Source of the DNA: CAYILR01 sp964364175
GTDB lineage: Bacteria; Bdellovibrionota; UBA1018
Length of the DNA stretch: 64,000 bases
NCBI GenBank assembly: GCA_964364175.1
Contig: CAYILR010000017.1
Coordinates: 14,686-78,685, forward strand
Direction of reading: 5' to 3'
Under the pieces are notes generated by a model. That model was not told the origin of the DNA. It did no database searches and saw only the letters and a list, made by a program, of their open reading frames with translations. This document shows, one piece after another, positions 18,525 to 27,513 of this stretch (positions within the stretch are counted from its first letter, which is position 1; each line of letters begins with the position of its first letter). Made by a program: the position numbers and the translations under genes.

Positions 18525-19040
18525 ATGTCCCAACCTCAGTCCCCACTGCCCGGTAAACCTTCCCGTGAATCCGCCGTCGTCATGACCGAAATCGTTCTTC
18601 CCTCAGACACGAACGCGCTGGGCACGATTTTCGGAGGGAAAATCATGGCCTGGATTGATATCGCTGGCGCGATCGCAGCGGGCAGACATGCACGGCGAGT
18701 AGTGGTCACCGCATCGATCGACGCGCTTCACTTCGTGGCTCCTGTAAAACTAGGGCATGTCGTACATATTCGGGCGGCTGTAAATTACGCCGGAAAAACC
18801 TCGATGGAAGTCGGGGTTCGCGTCGAATCCGAAAATCCGGTCACAGGTGAACGCAATCATACCGCAACAGCTTACACGACTTTTGTGGGATTAAATGACA
18901 GCGGAAAACCAGCGCCTGTTCCACCGGTGATACCCGAGACACCCGAGGAAAAACGCCGCTACCAAGAAGCCATCAAGCGGCGAGCATCACGGATCAAACT
19001 GGCTGAGGATATTAAGCAGGGGCGGATTCAACAGGACTAG
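18525..19040 (+). CDS. Acyl-CoA thioesterase, hotdog fold (YciA/BACH-like)
   Basis: A 171-residue single hotdog-domain enzyme that hydrolyses acyl-CoA to free acid and CoA. The family motif NALGTIFGGKIMAWIDIAGAI is clear (residues 31-51), followed by VTASIDALHFVAPVKLGH and the strand GKTSMEVGVRVESEN. The charged C-terminal helix is longer than in E. coli YciA. AGGAG lies upstream of the ATG. The 3' end overlaps that of hicB by four bases (convergent). Confidence 0.9.
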   Translation: MSQPQSPLPGKPSRESAVVMTEIVLPSDTNALGTIFGGKIMAWIDIAGAIAAGRHARRVVVTASIDALHFVAPVKLGHVVHIRAAVNYAGKTSMEVGVRVESENPVTGERNHTATAYTTFVGLNDSGKPAPVPPVIPETPEEKRRYQEAIKRRASRIKLAEDIKQGRIQQD

Positions 19041-19468
19041 GCAGCTATAATTTCGTCTAGGCTGAATTTTGGGAAAATCCGTTTAATCAGCAGAATTGTG
19101 GTGAACTCCGGATTGGCAGTTTTTGAATTTTCTAGCCGCTGGTAGCTATAGATATTTTTAAATCCCATTTTGTCGGCGACTTCTCTTTGCGTCATCCCCT
19201 GCGTTAAACGATGACGTCTCAGCAGAAGCGCAAATGCTATTTTGGGTTCTACTTCTACCGTTACAATTCCCCTCCCCTTGAGTCCCTTTTTAGGAAGGGG
19301 AGAAACTCTTTTAGAATCCTCTGGCTCGTCTAAATAAAGATTCAGCGCTTCGTGCATATTGCTCTGGAGTTCTTCGAGTGAATCTCCTTGGGTGCGACAG
19401 CCTTCGAGTTCAATACATTCCGTCCAAAATCCAGTTCCCTCACGATGAACTTTAAAATGATATTTCAT
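19037..19468 (-). CDS. hicB: HicB antitoxin with C-terminal HTH
   Basis: A 143-residue antitoxin. The N-terminal half has the HicB partial RNase-H-like fold (MKYHFKVHREGTGFWTECIE, with EGCRTQGDSLEELQSNMHEAL), which binds and blocks HicA. The C-terminal half has a XRE helix-turn-helix (LTQGMTQREVADKMGFKNIYSYQRLE) that should repress the operon through the palindrome upstream of hicA. The ATG overlaps the hicA stop by four bases. Confidence 0.9.
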   Translation of the reverse strand: MKYHFKVHREGTGFWTECIELEGCRTQGDSLEELQSNMHEALNLYLDEPEDSKRVSPLPKKGLKGRGIVTVEVEPKIAFALLLRRHRLTQGMTQREVADKMGFKNIYSYQRLENSKTANPEFTTILLIKRIFPKFSLDEIIAA

Positions 19469-19662
19469 TGTATTTTACCTTCTTTCTCTATTCTCAATCT
19501 TTTTTTCAAATCATGTTCCGTTCCCTTGCTCAGCTCTCTATGCATCGGAATCACTTCTACTTCTGAACCTTTCTCAATGACGACATGACTTCCTTTCTGT
19601 CTCAGAACAATCCAGCCCTCTTTGAGAAAAAGCTTCAACATATCCTTGCCGCTAATTGGCAT
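19465..19662 (-). CDS. hicA: HicA toxin (mRNA interferase)
   Basis: A 65-residue dsRBD-like toxin that cleaves mRNA and is neutralised by HicB. Visible are MPISGKDMLKLFLKEGW and the conserved active-site region QKGSHVVIEKG (His). AAAGGAG sits six bases before the ATG. It is the first gene of the hicAB pair, with its promoter and operator immediately upstream. Confidence 0.9.
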   Translation of the reverse strand: MPISGKDMLKLFLKEGWIVLRQKGSHVVIEKGSEVEVIPMHRELSKGTEHDLKKRLRIEKEGKIQ

Positions 19663-19676
19663 TTTTAGCTCCTTTC

Positions 19677-19704
19677 ATAATACCACTTATAGTTGGTATT
19701 TCAA
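19677..19704 (-). promoter_or_regulatory. hicAB promoter and operator
   Basis: On the minus strand, -35 TTGAAA (19704-19699) and -10 TATTAT (19682-19677) are separated by 16 nt. An inverted repeat with 7-bp arms AATACCA (19679-19685) and TGGTATT (19694-19700), 8 nt apart, covers the spacer and touches both boxes. This is the expected place for HicB autorepression. Confidence 0.65.
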
Positions 19705-19810
19705 GTTTTATTTAAAGGAGCTATTTGAGCAATAAATGGGCCAAACTATAGGCTTTATAAGTGTTATGATTGTCGAAAGTCGGTCAGAATGACGGATTCC
19801 GGACTCGAAA

Positions 19811-20263
19811 CTAACCCAAATGTATTCGTTGATTTTGCAGAGTCAGAAAATACCCGCGCTCATCTTGCTGCAAATGCCTCAGCAAATCCATGTATGCGGA
19901 ACGCAAAAATTTAGCTTCCTCACTGCGGCCCTGGCGTTGGATCCGGCACGTCAGGCGGCCAGGGCGAAACCGTAAAGTCTCGGGTTTGAGACGCTCGGTG
20001 ATTCGATCATTGATCAGGACCTCAAATCCATCCTCAGGATTGCCATCGATGCGCTGAACAAAATAGGCGGTGTCTTTGACGTCGATCGTTTTGGTTTCAC
20101 GACCGATGTGTAAATAGTACTTGTCTTTGTCAGACCACTTCAAGCTTCTGGCAAAAAGCTCGCGCGTGGGATCGTGAGAAATTTCAATTCCGTCGGCGAT
20201 CCAAACTCCGTCGGCGGTCAACTCGATGACTTCGTTGTCGACGAAAAACGGAGCGTTCTGCAT
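19811..20263 (-). CDS. DUF1285 family protein
   Basis: 150 residues from the ATG at 20263, which overlaps the phosphatase stop by one base (TGATG); a longer frame from 20311 is not needed. The segment TADGVWIADGIEISHDPTRELFARSLKW and the following YLHIGRETKTIDVKDTAYFV match the DUF1285 pattern (a W...G...I.H...LFA core, then a VxDxxYxV strand). The function of this small cytoplasmic family is unknown. Translational coupling to the phosphatase suggests a shared role. Confidence 0.7.
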   Translation of the reverse strand: MQNAPFFVDNEVIELTADGVWIADGIEISHDPTRELFARSLKWSDKDKYYLHIGRETKTIDVKDTAYFVQRIDGNPEDGFEVLINDRITERLKPETLRFRPGRLTCRIQRQGRSEEAKFLRSAYMDLLRHLQQDERGYFLTLQNQRIHLG

Positions 20264-20889
20264 CAGTGTTTCTCCCAAGGCAAATGAGTGAGAACTTCGA
20301 TTTTTTTCCAATCCGAGTCCACCACCCGCATACCGTACACTGCACCATTGGAAATCGGCGGCGGGAATTTTTCATCGCCCAAAAGCTCGTGTAGCATCCG
20401 ACGGATCACGCCACCATGAGTGGAAACTCCTAAAATCTTTCGGTGTGGATTTTCACTGAGATATTCCCGAACAGCATCCCATACTCGGCTCGTCACGTGT
20501 TGGGCTTGCTCAGCACCTAAATGCTGCGCCATCGCGATTCCCATAGGGACATCCCGGATTTGCTGACCCTTTTCTTCGCCCAAAAGCGCCATCACCTCTT
20601 GCCGAGTCATCCCCTCGACTTTTCCGAATCCGGCTTCTCTGAGCCTCGAATCCAGTTTGATCTCGCACTGGACTTGCATTTGCCCAGCTACAATCTCTGC
20701 CGTCTCACGCGCGCGCGAAAGGTCAGAGGAAATGAGCGCCTGGATTTTCACGCGACTCAACGGCCGCACCAGGCGATGCGCCTGCGCACGACCCGTATCA
20801 TTCAAAGGAACATCGTTCTTCCCCTGAATCCGCCCCTCCAGATTCCAATCCGTCTGACCGTGGCGAAAGAAATAGAGGTGGATGGACAT
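20263..20889 (-). CDS. Histidine phosphatase family protein (phosphoglycerate mutase-like)
   Basis: A 208-residue enzyme of the histidine phosphatase superfamily. The phosphoacceptor motif is FFRHGQTDWN (His10), with SSDLSRARETAE, the acid residue in REAGFGKVEG and the second catalytic His in STHGGVIR. The substrate cannot be told from sequence; relatives include cofactor-dependent phosphoglycerate mutase, CobC and general phosphatases. It leads a two-gene unit with the DUF1285 gene. Confidence 0.88.
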   Translation of the reverse strand: MSIHLYFFRHGQTDWNLEGRIQGKNDVPLNDTGRAQAHRLVRPLSRVKIQALISSDLSRARETAEIVAGQMQVQCEIKLDSRLREAGFGKVEGMTRQEVMALLGEEKGQQIRDVPMGIAMAQHLGAEQAQHVTSRVWDAVREYLSENPHRKILGVSTHGGVIRRMLHELLGDEKFPPPISNGAVYGMRVVDSDWKKIEVLTHLPWEKH

Positions 20890-20923
20890 GCGATCAAGGT
20901 AACAGAAAATGAAATTTTCGCTA

Positions 20924-22072
20924 CTACCTATACTGCCTCAAAAACTCAGCAAACAATGCATCTGCTAGCACATACCCCTCGGCAGTTTGATGAAGGTCCG
21001 AACGACGATCCAGAGTTTGCGTCACTTGATAAACAGTAGTGGGTGATAAATTACGAAGATGCCTGAGAAAATCCTTTCCCTTCAGCTTCGGAATAGGCTC
21101 ATGCTTGGCGACAGCAATCAGAACATCCCGCTCACTGGCTCGCAGTAACGATAATCTTTCTTCGTAGCGTCCCTTTCTCTGTTCAACGGCTTTCTGAAGA
21201 GCTCTTAAAACATGCTCCCATTGAATTTTTCCTTTTGCTGGATTTGAGTCATTTAAGAGTACGTCACAAACAATGTTGACCGTTTCTGGAATGAACTGTG
21301 ATTTTTTCATCAATTGAATTGCGACATCCAAGGGCATTTGTTTATTTTCTGAATCGAGTCTTTCGTTGATAAAGTTGTGATATTTTTTTTGGTACACAGG
21401 ATCTTCCAAATCCGGAATCTGAACATCCCGCCCCCATCCTGCCAATGGCGCTTGAGGGACAGCAAATATTTTGGCCAATAGATTTTTTTTTGAACCCAAA
21501 ATAATCACTGGCAAGTCCGAAGGAAGCCTCTGCAAGACCCCACGAATCAAAGCCTGAGCACCTTTTATTTCAGAGATGTCCTGAAATTCGTCAAAAACAA
21601 TCAATGTCCCATGAGCTTTGTGGTATTTCACAATAGCGGAAAAAAGATCTTCCAACTCTGGCTCTGCTGCACCTGTATCAATTCCGAGCGAAAAGCTGAG
21701 TTCACCCGAAGTTGGACTTAGATTGAGAGCTGGTCGAATTCCACGTATCGATTTAATCAATACAGATAAGTAACTCTGTCCCGGATTGGCTTTGCTCAGC
21801 CCCCTTTCAAAAGCAATACGCAGACGCCTTTGTATTTCTTGGAGTGAAGACACCCCCATCATATCAACATCTATAATCAACAACTTTTTGTTCTTGGACA
21901 GAAAATGAGGCAAAATGATGGCCTGAACGAGAGAGGTTTTCCCAGTATTCCGTCGACCGTACATCACGACGCGTCGCCCTTGAGAGATTTCCTTTTCAAG
22001 GATTTTCACCTCGTTCTCAAGGTTGCAGATATCTGAAGCTTCTAAAACCACATCGTAAATAAATTTCTTCAT
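20924..22072 (-). CDS. AAA ATPase with C-terminal winged helix (archaeal-ATPase-like)
   Basis: A 382-residue P-loop ATPase: Walker A YGRRNTGKTSLVQ (about 36-48), Walker B LIVFDEFQDIS and a sensor region PVIILGSKKN. The end (about 310-380) looks like a winged-helix DNA-binding domain (LSLLRASERDVLIAVAKHE ... SPTTVYQVTQTL). This matches the PF01637-type ATPases, which are patchily distributed and often mobile; their function is unknown. It is a single gene, divergent from peptide deformylase. Confidence 0.75.
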   Translation of the reverse strand: MKKFIYDVVLEASDICNLENEVKILEKEISQGRRVVMYGRRNTGKTSLVQAIILPHFLSKNKKLLIIDVDMMGVSSLQEIQRRLRIAFERGLSKANPGQSYLSVLIKSIRGIRPALNLSPTSGELSFSLGIDTGAAEPELEDLFSAIVKYHKAHGTLIVFDEFQDISEIKGAQALIRGVLQRLPSDLPVIILGSKKNLLAKIFAVPQAPLAGWGRDVQIPDLEDPVYQKKYHNFINERLDSENKQMPLDVAIQLMKKSQFIPETVNIVCDVLLNDSNPAKGKIQWEHVLRALQKAVEQRKGRYEERLSLLRASERDVLIAVAKHEPIPKLKGKDFLRHLRNLSPTTVYQVTQTLDRRSDLHQTAEGYVLADALFAEFLRQYR

Positions 22073-22220
22073 GGTTGAATCAAGATTAATACACTGAGAC
22101 AGTTTTTACGAGTCTTTTTTTATGACTCGTTTTTTAAATCCAAAATAACTTTGTAATTTCAATATGTTAAAAATAATTCGGTTTGCATCAATCCAGCCAC
22201 TTGTGTTAATTCGTAAATCC

Positions 22221-22796
22221 ATGGCCATCCGAAAAATTGCCCGTATGGGGCATCCGATTCTCAGGCAACCAACCCGGCTTCTGACTCCAAAGGAAATTCA
22301 GTCCGACGAAATCCAAAGACTCATCCAAGACATGGTGGAGACGATGCACGAGTACGGCGGAATTGGCCTCGCAGCGCCGCAAGTGCATGAGCCACTCAGG
22401 CTCGCGATCATTGGATACGGCGATGATTCGTCACGCTACCCTGATCAGGGAGATCAGCCCCTCTCGGTCTACATCAATCCAAAAATCACGGTCCTCGATC
22501 CCACCGCTCAGGGTTTCTGGGAAGGCTGCCTGTCGATTCCAGAAATTCGTGGTTTGGTTCGACGACCTCGCAAAGTTCAAATTGATTACCTGGATTTGAA
22601 AGGAAAACCCCAGACCTATGTGGCGGAAGGTTTTCTCGCGACTGTTTTTCAACATGAATTAGATCATCTGGATGGGGTTCTTTTTGTGGACCGCATTGAA
22701 TACACTCCAGGAAAATCTCCCATTGCGTTCATTGAAGAATACGGAAAGTACCTCGCTCCTCACGAAGATGACGACGCGGGAGAACTTGAGGACTAG
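22221..22796 (+). CDS. def: Peptide deformylase
   Basis: From the ATG at 22221 the enzyme has 191 residues (a frame from 22164 adds an unlikely N-terminus). It removes the formyl group from nascent proteins. All three motifs are present: GIGLAAPQV, EGCLSIPEI (metal Cys) and HELDHLDG (metal and catalytic HExxH). The C-terminal acidic tail (EDDDAGELED) is slightly longer than usual. The usual partner fmt is not adjacent; the end overlaps the convergent gene by four bases. Confidence 0.95.
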   Translation: MAIRKIARMGHPILRQPTRLLTPKEIQSDEIQRLIQDMVETMHEYGGIGLAAPQVHEPLRLAIIGYGDDSSRYPDQGDQPLSVYINPKITVLDPTAQGFWEGCLSIPEIRGLVRRPRKVQIDYLDLKGKPQTYVAEGFLATVFQHELDHLDGVLFVDRIEYTPGKSPIAFIEEYGKYLAPHEDDDAGELED

Positions 22797-23731
22797 AGAC
22801 TCAGGGTCGCTCGAGCCGTTTGCCATTTGCCGTCTGCTCGTAAAATACTTCGTGGTTTTCCCTCCGCCGGAAACCACTTGGCCACTGACATGTTCTGATG
22901 CAGCCATAATTTTCGAACACGTCCGACCTGCCCCACAAATAACCCCCGCACATGATCGGGGATCGAAACTCCCCAGTTCCGATCCAAAAATTCCAAAACT
23001 GACCAGCATGCACCGACACGTTTCAGTTTTTCACACAAGATGAGAATCAGTTTCCAATCCACTCGCTGATCTGTTTTTTTCAGGAACGCCGCAAGATCAG
23101 TGAGCCAAAGCGGATTGCGCGCCCAAAACCCACCTCGCGTGATCATCGAAAACAACAAAGAATCTTCCACACTCAACGTGTTTTCCTGTGCGTTCACCCG
23201 AGACCACAGGCCAGGAATCAAGCCGAATCGATAAAGTCGAACATTGCCCAAATCGTTCCAACCCGTACCTTCTCGCGAGATCCTGAATCCCGCCTTACCC
23301 AAGCCCCTCACTGCTGAAAACCAATCCGCATCACGCACCAAAAACTCAACTCGCTCCATCGGGCGATCCATGCGGTTGGAATAAACCCGTCGACCCCAGT
23401 CCATCCCTCCTACCGTCACAGGTGAGACTCCCACTTGAGAAAATCCCCGAAGTGCCTTCTCATAATCAGTGTCTAAAACCGCCATTTGCACACGATCTCG
23501 ATTGAACCGCTCGTCCAATAGCAGCCGGGTTTTCTCCGCTAGAGTGGAATGCCATGGAGTCAGTTGCACTCTGCGAATCCAGGGCAATGCCGCATTCCAG
23601 CGCACAGCATAGTTCAAAGCAGTCAGCCAGCTCGTCTGATTCTGAGCAAAGGGAGGCAGCGGAATAGGCGCAGGGGAATCGTTGCATAACTTCAGCACCG
23701 ACAAAACTGAGTGACAAGATTGTTGCAGCAT
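22793..23731 (-). CDS. Nucleotidyltransferase-like protein (NTP_transf_5-like)
   Basis: The ATG at 23731 is chosen because GGAGG precedes it by nine bases, within a frame that opens at a GTG at 23761; this gives 312 residues. The body resembles the uncharacterised NTP_transf_5 (PF14907) family: an N-terminal helical part, then DTDYEKALRGFSQVGVSPVT and a second acidic strand near RVEFLVRDADW. The catalytic DxD pattern is not clear, so activity is doubtful. Such genes often sit near polysaccharide or peptide-modification loci, but not here. Confidence 0.5.
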   Translation of the reverse strand: MLQQSCHSVLSVLKLCNDSPAPIPLPPFAQNQTSWLTALNYAVRWNAALPWIRRVQLTPWHSTLAEKTRLLLDERFNRDRVQMAVLDTDYEKALRGFSQVGVSPVTVGGMDWGRRVYSNRMDRPMERVEFLVRDADWFSAVRGLGKAGFRISREGTGWNDLGNVRLYRFGLIPGLWSRVNAQENTLSVEDSLLFSMITRGGFWARNPLWLTDLAAFLKKTDQRVDWKLILILCEKLKRVGACWSVLEFLDRNWGVSIPDHVRGLFVGQVGRVRKLWLHQNMSVAKWFPAEGKPRSILRADGKWQTARATLSL

Positions 23732-23821
23732 GGCATCGATCCTCCATGATCGGACACTCACTATTGAAAAATCATGACTTCCTGAGATGCTCCCGTCAAG
23801 GTACTTGTCAGGAGTATCGCT

Positions 23822-24772
23822 ATGACTTCTAAACGACGCTGGCTTTGGGTGATTCTATTTATTCTCGCGGTCTTGTTGACGGGCGGACTTGCGACTAGCT
23901 GGAACATGGTCCTGGTCAGTAATTATTTAAAAATAGAAGAATTGAAACACGCTCTCTCCGCCACCTCAACTCAAGAAAACAATCCCTGGATCGCAGTCAG
24001 CCTGGGCACCCTGGGATTCGTGACGCTCCTGGGCGGATTGGTCCTCTTTTTTTTCAGACTCCTCCGCGAAATGAAACTCACTCAATTTCAAAGTGAGTTT
24101 TTGGCAGCAGTCAGTCACGAACTAAAAACTCCGATCGCCACCTTGGAGCTCACGTCGTCTTTATTGAAACAATCCCAGATGCCTGAGCAGGAAAAAGAGA
24201 AACTTTGGGCTGCACACACCGCGGAATTGAATCGACTCAAGCGAGATGTGGCTGATTTGCTCGAAACTTTGCACTGGGACGCTGGCCCCATAGCCATTCA
24301 ACCTCAACTCATGGAGCTGAACTCGTGGTTGCAGGCAAAACACTCTCGCTGGGAACAAATTCTGAGCGCATCGGACGGGAAAGCCCAGCTCCAGCTCGAT
24401 TCTCAAAAAATCAGATTTCAATCCGATCCTCGACAGCTCGAATTGATTTTGCAAAATCTCATTGAGAATTCAAAAAAATTCGCACAAGGAAAACCTGAGA
24501 TTGAGATCAAAACTGAGCTACTTTCACAAAAACAATGGAGACTTTCTGTGAGAGACCACGGCTGGGGAATTGAGCCTCATGAGCTCAAAAAAATATTTCG
24601 GCGATTTTATCGAGCTCCCACAGCTGCCACTTATTCGATTTCTGGAACTGGATTGGGATTGCACTTGGTAGCTTCTGCCTGCAAGGCGATGAAAATCAAG
24701 ATTCATGCGGAAATTCCTAAATCAGGAAGTGGCGCTTGTTTTGTCCTCGAAGGAAAGTGCACCGATGTTTAA
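23822..24772 (+). CDS. Sensor histidine kinase
   Basis: A 316-residue membrane kinase. Two helices (about 7-30 and 58-82) bracket a short loop of about 28 residues. The dimerisation/phosphoacceptor helix has SHELKTPIATLEL (His about 99), followed by the ATPase domain with an N-box (LIENSKKFA), DHGWGIE and GTGLGLHLV. There is no cytoplasmic sensor domain. The 3' end overlaps its response regulator, so the two form a cognate pair. The signal is unknown. Confidence 0.88.
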   Translation: MTSKRRWLWVILFILAVLLTGGLATSWNMVLVSNYLKIEELKHALSATSTQENNPWIAVSLGTLGFVTLLGGLVLFFFRLLREMKLTQFQSEFLAAVSHELKTPIATLELTSSLLKQSQMPEQEKEKLWAAHTAELNRLKRDVADLLETLHWDAGPIAIQPQLMELNSWLQAKHSRWEQILSASDGKAQLQLDSQKIRFQSDPRQLELILQNLIENSKKFAQGKPEIEIKTELLSQKQWRLSVRDHGWGIEPHELKKIFRRFYRAPTAATYSISGTGLGLHLVASACKAMKIKIHAEIPKSGSGACFVLEGKCTDV

Positions 24773-25445
24773 AAGCTGCCTGCTTCTAGAAGACGAACCA
24801 CACCTGCGCTCGACGCTCATCATCGCTCTGGAACGTTTGGGCATGGCAGTTCGAAGCTGCACGACCATTCAGGAGGCAGAAGACTACCTGGCTCATGAAT
24901 CTCCCGATCTGGTTTTGCTGGATCGAGGTTTGCCAGACGGCGATGGTCTGAGCTTGTGCCAACGCCTTCGCGCCCAGCTTTTTTCTGGAGCAATTTTGGT
25001 TTTGACGGCAAGCGGACAAACGGATGCTCGAATTCAGGGATTGAATGCAGGAGCGGATGATTATCTGCCCAAGCCATTTTCGTGGGAGGAACTCGAAGCC
25101 CGCGTGCGGGCATTGGCCAGACGGATGAAGTCGGCAGTTCCAATACCTACGTCGCCCCCCCTGCTCTGGTCCGTGGATGCAGCCAAGCATCGTGTTCTGG
25201 GACCCAAAGGGTGGGTGGATCTCACTGCACTCGAACTCAAGCTGGTCACGCAGCTGATTCAGTCCGCAGGAGACACCCTCAGCCGTGAAACCCTATTGAA
25301 AAAAGTCTGGGGATTTACATTGATCCCAAAAACACGGACCGTGGACTTATTTATGACTCGTTTAAGAAAAGTTTTTGAAGAGGATCCAGAAAATCCCCGG
25401 CATTTTTTGACAATGCGTGGGGCGGGGTATCGGTTCGAGCGTTAA
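24765..25445 (+). CDS. OmpR/PhoB family response regulator
   Basis: 226 residues from the ATG at 24765, which overlaps the kinase stop by 8 nt; the frame reaches back to 24705 but that start is unlikely. The receiver has the acidic pair in LLLEDEPH, phospho-Asp in LVLLDRGLP and Lys in LPKPFS. The C-terminal winged helix is complete (LTALELKLVTQLIQSAGDTL ... RTVDLFMTRLRKVFE ... RGAGYRFE). It should activate or repress sigma-70 promoters; targets are unknown. Confidence 0.92.
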   Translation: MFKSCLLLEDEPHLRSTLIIALERLGMAVRSCTTIQEAEDYLAHESPDLVLLDRGLPDGDGLSLCQRLRAQLFSGAILVLTASGQTDARIQGLNAGADDYLPKPFSWEELEARVRALARRMKSAVPIPTSPPLLWSVDAAKHRVLGPKGWVDLTALELKLVTQLIQSAGDTLSRETLLKKVWGFTLIPKTRTVDLFMTRLRKVFEEDPENPRHFLTMRGAGYRFER

Positions 25446-25455
25446 CTTCGCGAAA

Positions 25456-26532
25456 TTAATCAGGCGGCAAACTTGAAAAATTCGCTGTGTTCTCCATGAG
25501 ATCATGTCCATCCACCCAGACGTTGCCGACACCTTCAGTGTCTTTTTCCCATTTTGGGTATTTGGCATCAGTTCCCCAAGAATTGCGAATCAGGAACTCA
25601 CATCGATAGGTCATCGGATTGCGACGCTGACCGATGATCAGAGCCTGGTGAGGGCCACAGTTTTTTCCATCTGAGTCAGAATCAATCACTTTTGATTCTT
25701 CCTGCATGTATTGCAGTCCCCGAAATCCGCGTCCATTTTTCAAAAGTTTGCCGCAAAAAACAACTGCAACAGGCTGCGCATTATTTTTGGTGAGCAATCC
25801 ATGGATGGCCGTCGCAGTCATGGTTCCGTTCTCTCTGAATCCCTCGGTGCAAGGTTTGATTTTGTCTATTCGATCCAGATTAATTTGATTGCTTGCGCTG
25901 CAAACTTGGTTCTTAAATGCACTCAACACTTCAATCGTATTTCCCTTGAGAATGGTCGATTCTATTCTCTCGAGAAACTGGGCATTCGCTTGTAGCCCTC
26001 CTTTACCCAAGGATGCGCAAACATCGCTTCTGACCCAGTGATGCACATCTGACTGGCTGGAACGCCTGCTCATCACCCGATCATTCAAATTCATGCTGTC
26101 TGTCATGGTTTTATAAAACTCTGTGAACTGAGCACGCCCTTCGGTTTTCGAGATGCAAACCGATTCGTCGCAAGATCCGCAAGTCTTCATAGAATTAATC
26201 ACATTACAGGCATAGCCTCCGTCAATGTTCTTCTTTTGATCTTCAGCGTGGTTCGCTTTGACTTTTTCGGCATTCACCGACTCAACGTAGCTGATCGCGG
26301 CCATCAAACCGGAACTTGGGTGATCAAATCTCTGATCTCCATGCGAGAATCTCCAGGCATCGTACATCTGAGCCGCTGCGTGAGCATAGCAATTCCCAAA
26401 TTGTCCCTGATCCCTCACTGGCACATGCTCCATAGATCCACCAGGCCCGTCCATGCGAGTCTGTGAACATGCATCAGAAGCATGAACGGTGGGCAATACG
26501 CTTGAAAGAAAAAAAATCAGACTACAGATCAC
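25456..26532 (-). CDS. Second secreted papain-like cysteine peptidase
   Basis: 358 residues from a GTG at 26532, with GAGAGG eight bases upstream. Signal peptide MICSLIFFLSSVLPTVHA. The catalytic set is complete: Gln42 and Cys48 in RDQGQFGNCYAHAAA, His in CGPHQALIIG and Asn in LIRNSWGT. Many cysteines lie between Cys and His. It is the last gene of the long operon that starts with ftsE, 18 nt after the SH3/barrel gene. It shares the fold, but little of the insertions, with the peptidase at 7804. A role in envelope processing is inferred from context. Confidence 0.72.
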   Translation of the reverse strand: MICSLIFFLSSVLPTVHASDACSQTRMDGPGGSMEHVPVRDQGQFGNCYAHAAAQMYDAWRFSHGDQRFDHPSSGLMAAISYVESVNAEKVKANHAEDQKKNIDGGYACNVINSMKTCGSCDESVCISKTEGRAQFTEFYKTMTDSMNLNDRVMSRRSSQSDVHHWVRSDVCASLGKGGLQANAQFLERIESTILKGNTIEVLSAFKNQVCSASNQINLDRIDKIKPCTEGFRENGTMTATAIHGLLTKNNAQPVAVVFCGKLLKNGRGFRGLQYMQEESKVIDSDSDGKNCGPHQALIIGQRRNPMTYRCEFLIRNSWGTDAKYPKWEKDTEGVGNVWVDGHDLMENTANFSSLPPD

Positions 26533-26550
26533 AGCAAAAACCTCTCTTTT

Positions 26551-27513
26551 TCAGAATGCCACCAGTAGGCCGGCGGATGCGAATGGGCCGCTCAGATCCA
26601 CTTGCAACGGAGTGTAGGATCCGGTCAGTTTGAAAATTTCACTGCCATTCCCGGACACGGTAGGCTGATTCATGGTTTTGCTGCGCAAATATCGATAGCC
26701 GCCCTCAGCAAAAACCCCGAGCAATTTCGTAAAATGGTAAATCGCATCGACCCGGGCAATCCCAGCAAAAGCAGTGTCGCTGTATGCAGTCTCGTTCGGC
26801 TTCGGGAGGCTGAGAGCAGTGGATTTGAGCTGCGTGGAGAAACTCAAACCCGCCATCAGACCCACATTCAAACTAAACCCAGGCCCTTTTAAAACTCGGA
26901 TCCCCACTCCAGTCGTGGCTGGCATTCCAGAGACCGTCATATCAAAAGTGTAGCGTGTAGTAATATCGCGAAGATAAATCGTCTTCTGCATTTGTTCGAC
27001 TCGCATAATGACGAAAAGGCTGGGAATCAGGATGTAATTGACCTCGCCTCCAAAATGAAACCCATTTTTCAATGCTTTGAATGGAGTTCCACTCGAAGAA
27101 AAAAGAGTCTGCACATCGTCCAAAGCAAAAAAAGTCATCCCCCCCAACGCACGAAGACGAATGACGGCTTCGGTTTCCTTGTCTGATTTTTTATTTTTAT
27201 TTTCACTTTCCGATTTTCCGTCCGCGCTCTGGGGCGCTGTGGATGGGTCCTGAAAAATCAAAGTGTCGCCCGGCACAAACCCAATTTTTCCCGAGCTGGT
27301 ACGAACCTTGAAATATCCATCGATCGAAAGATTGCTGGAGGATACCTTGGCGCCTTTTTTCAGCTTCTCGATGACCTGGTGCTTCGGGCTAGGGCCATCT
27401 CGCATTTCGAGATCCTCAACATCCACGATGCCCACCTTCGCTGCCCAAGCGGAAGCGGACAGCATCAAACCCAGCAACACCGTCAAAAATCCGGCGCAGC
27501 GCAAATTTTTCAC
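26551..27513 (-). CDS. SH3-domain protein with outer-membrane-like beta barrel
   Basis: 320 residues from a GTG at 27513, with GAAGGTGG upstream. Signal peptide MKNLRCAGFLTVLLGLMLSASAWA. A bacterial SH3-like domain follows (about 27-90; DLEMRDGPSPKHQVIEKLKKG, FVPGDTL), a fold that often binds cell wall. After a Lys/Glu-rich linker, residues about 125-320 alternate hydrophobic and polar and end in an aromatic residue (SAGLLVAF), typical of a small outer-membrane barrel. It could tether the outer membrane to peptidoglycan. It is coupled to the M23 gene (ATGA-type overlap). Confidence 0.65.
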   Translation of the reverse strand: MKNLRCAGFLTVLLGLMLSASAWAAKVGIVDVEDLEMRDGPSPKHQVIEKLKKGAKVSSSNLSIDGYFKVRTSSGKIGFVPGDTLIFQDPSTAPQSADGKSESENKNKKSDKETEAVIRLRALGGMTFFALDDVQTLFSSSGTPFKALKNGFHFGGEVNYILIPSLFVIMRVEQMQKTIYLRDITTRYTFDMTVSGMPATTGVGIRVLKGPGFSLNVGLMAGLSFSTQLKSTALSLPKPNETAYSDTAFAGIARVDAIYHFTKLLGVFAEGGYRYLRSKTMNQPTVSGNGSEIFKLTGSYTPLQVDLSGPFASAGLLVAF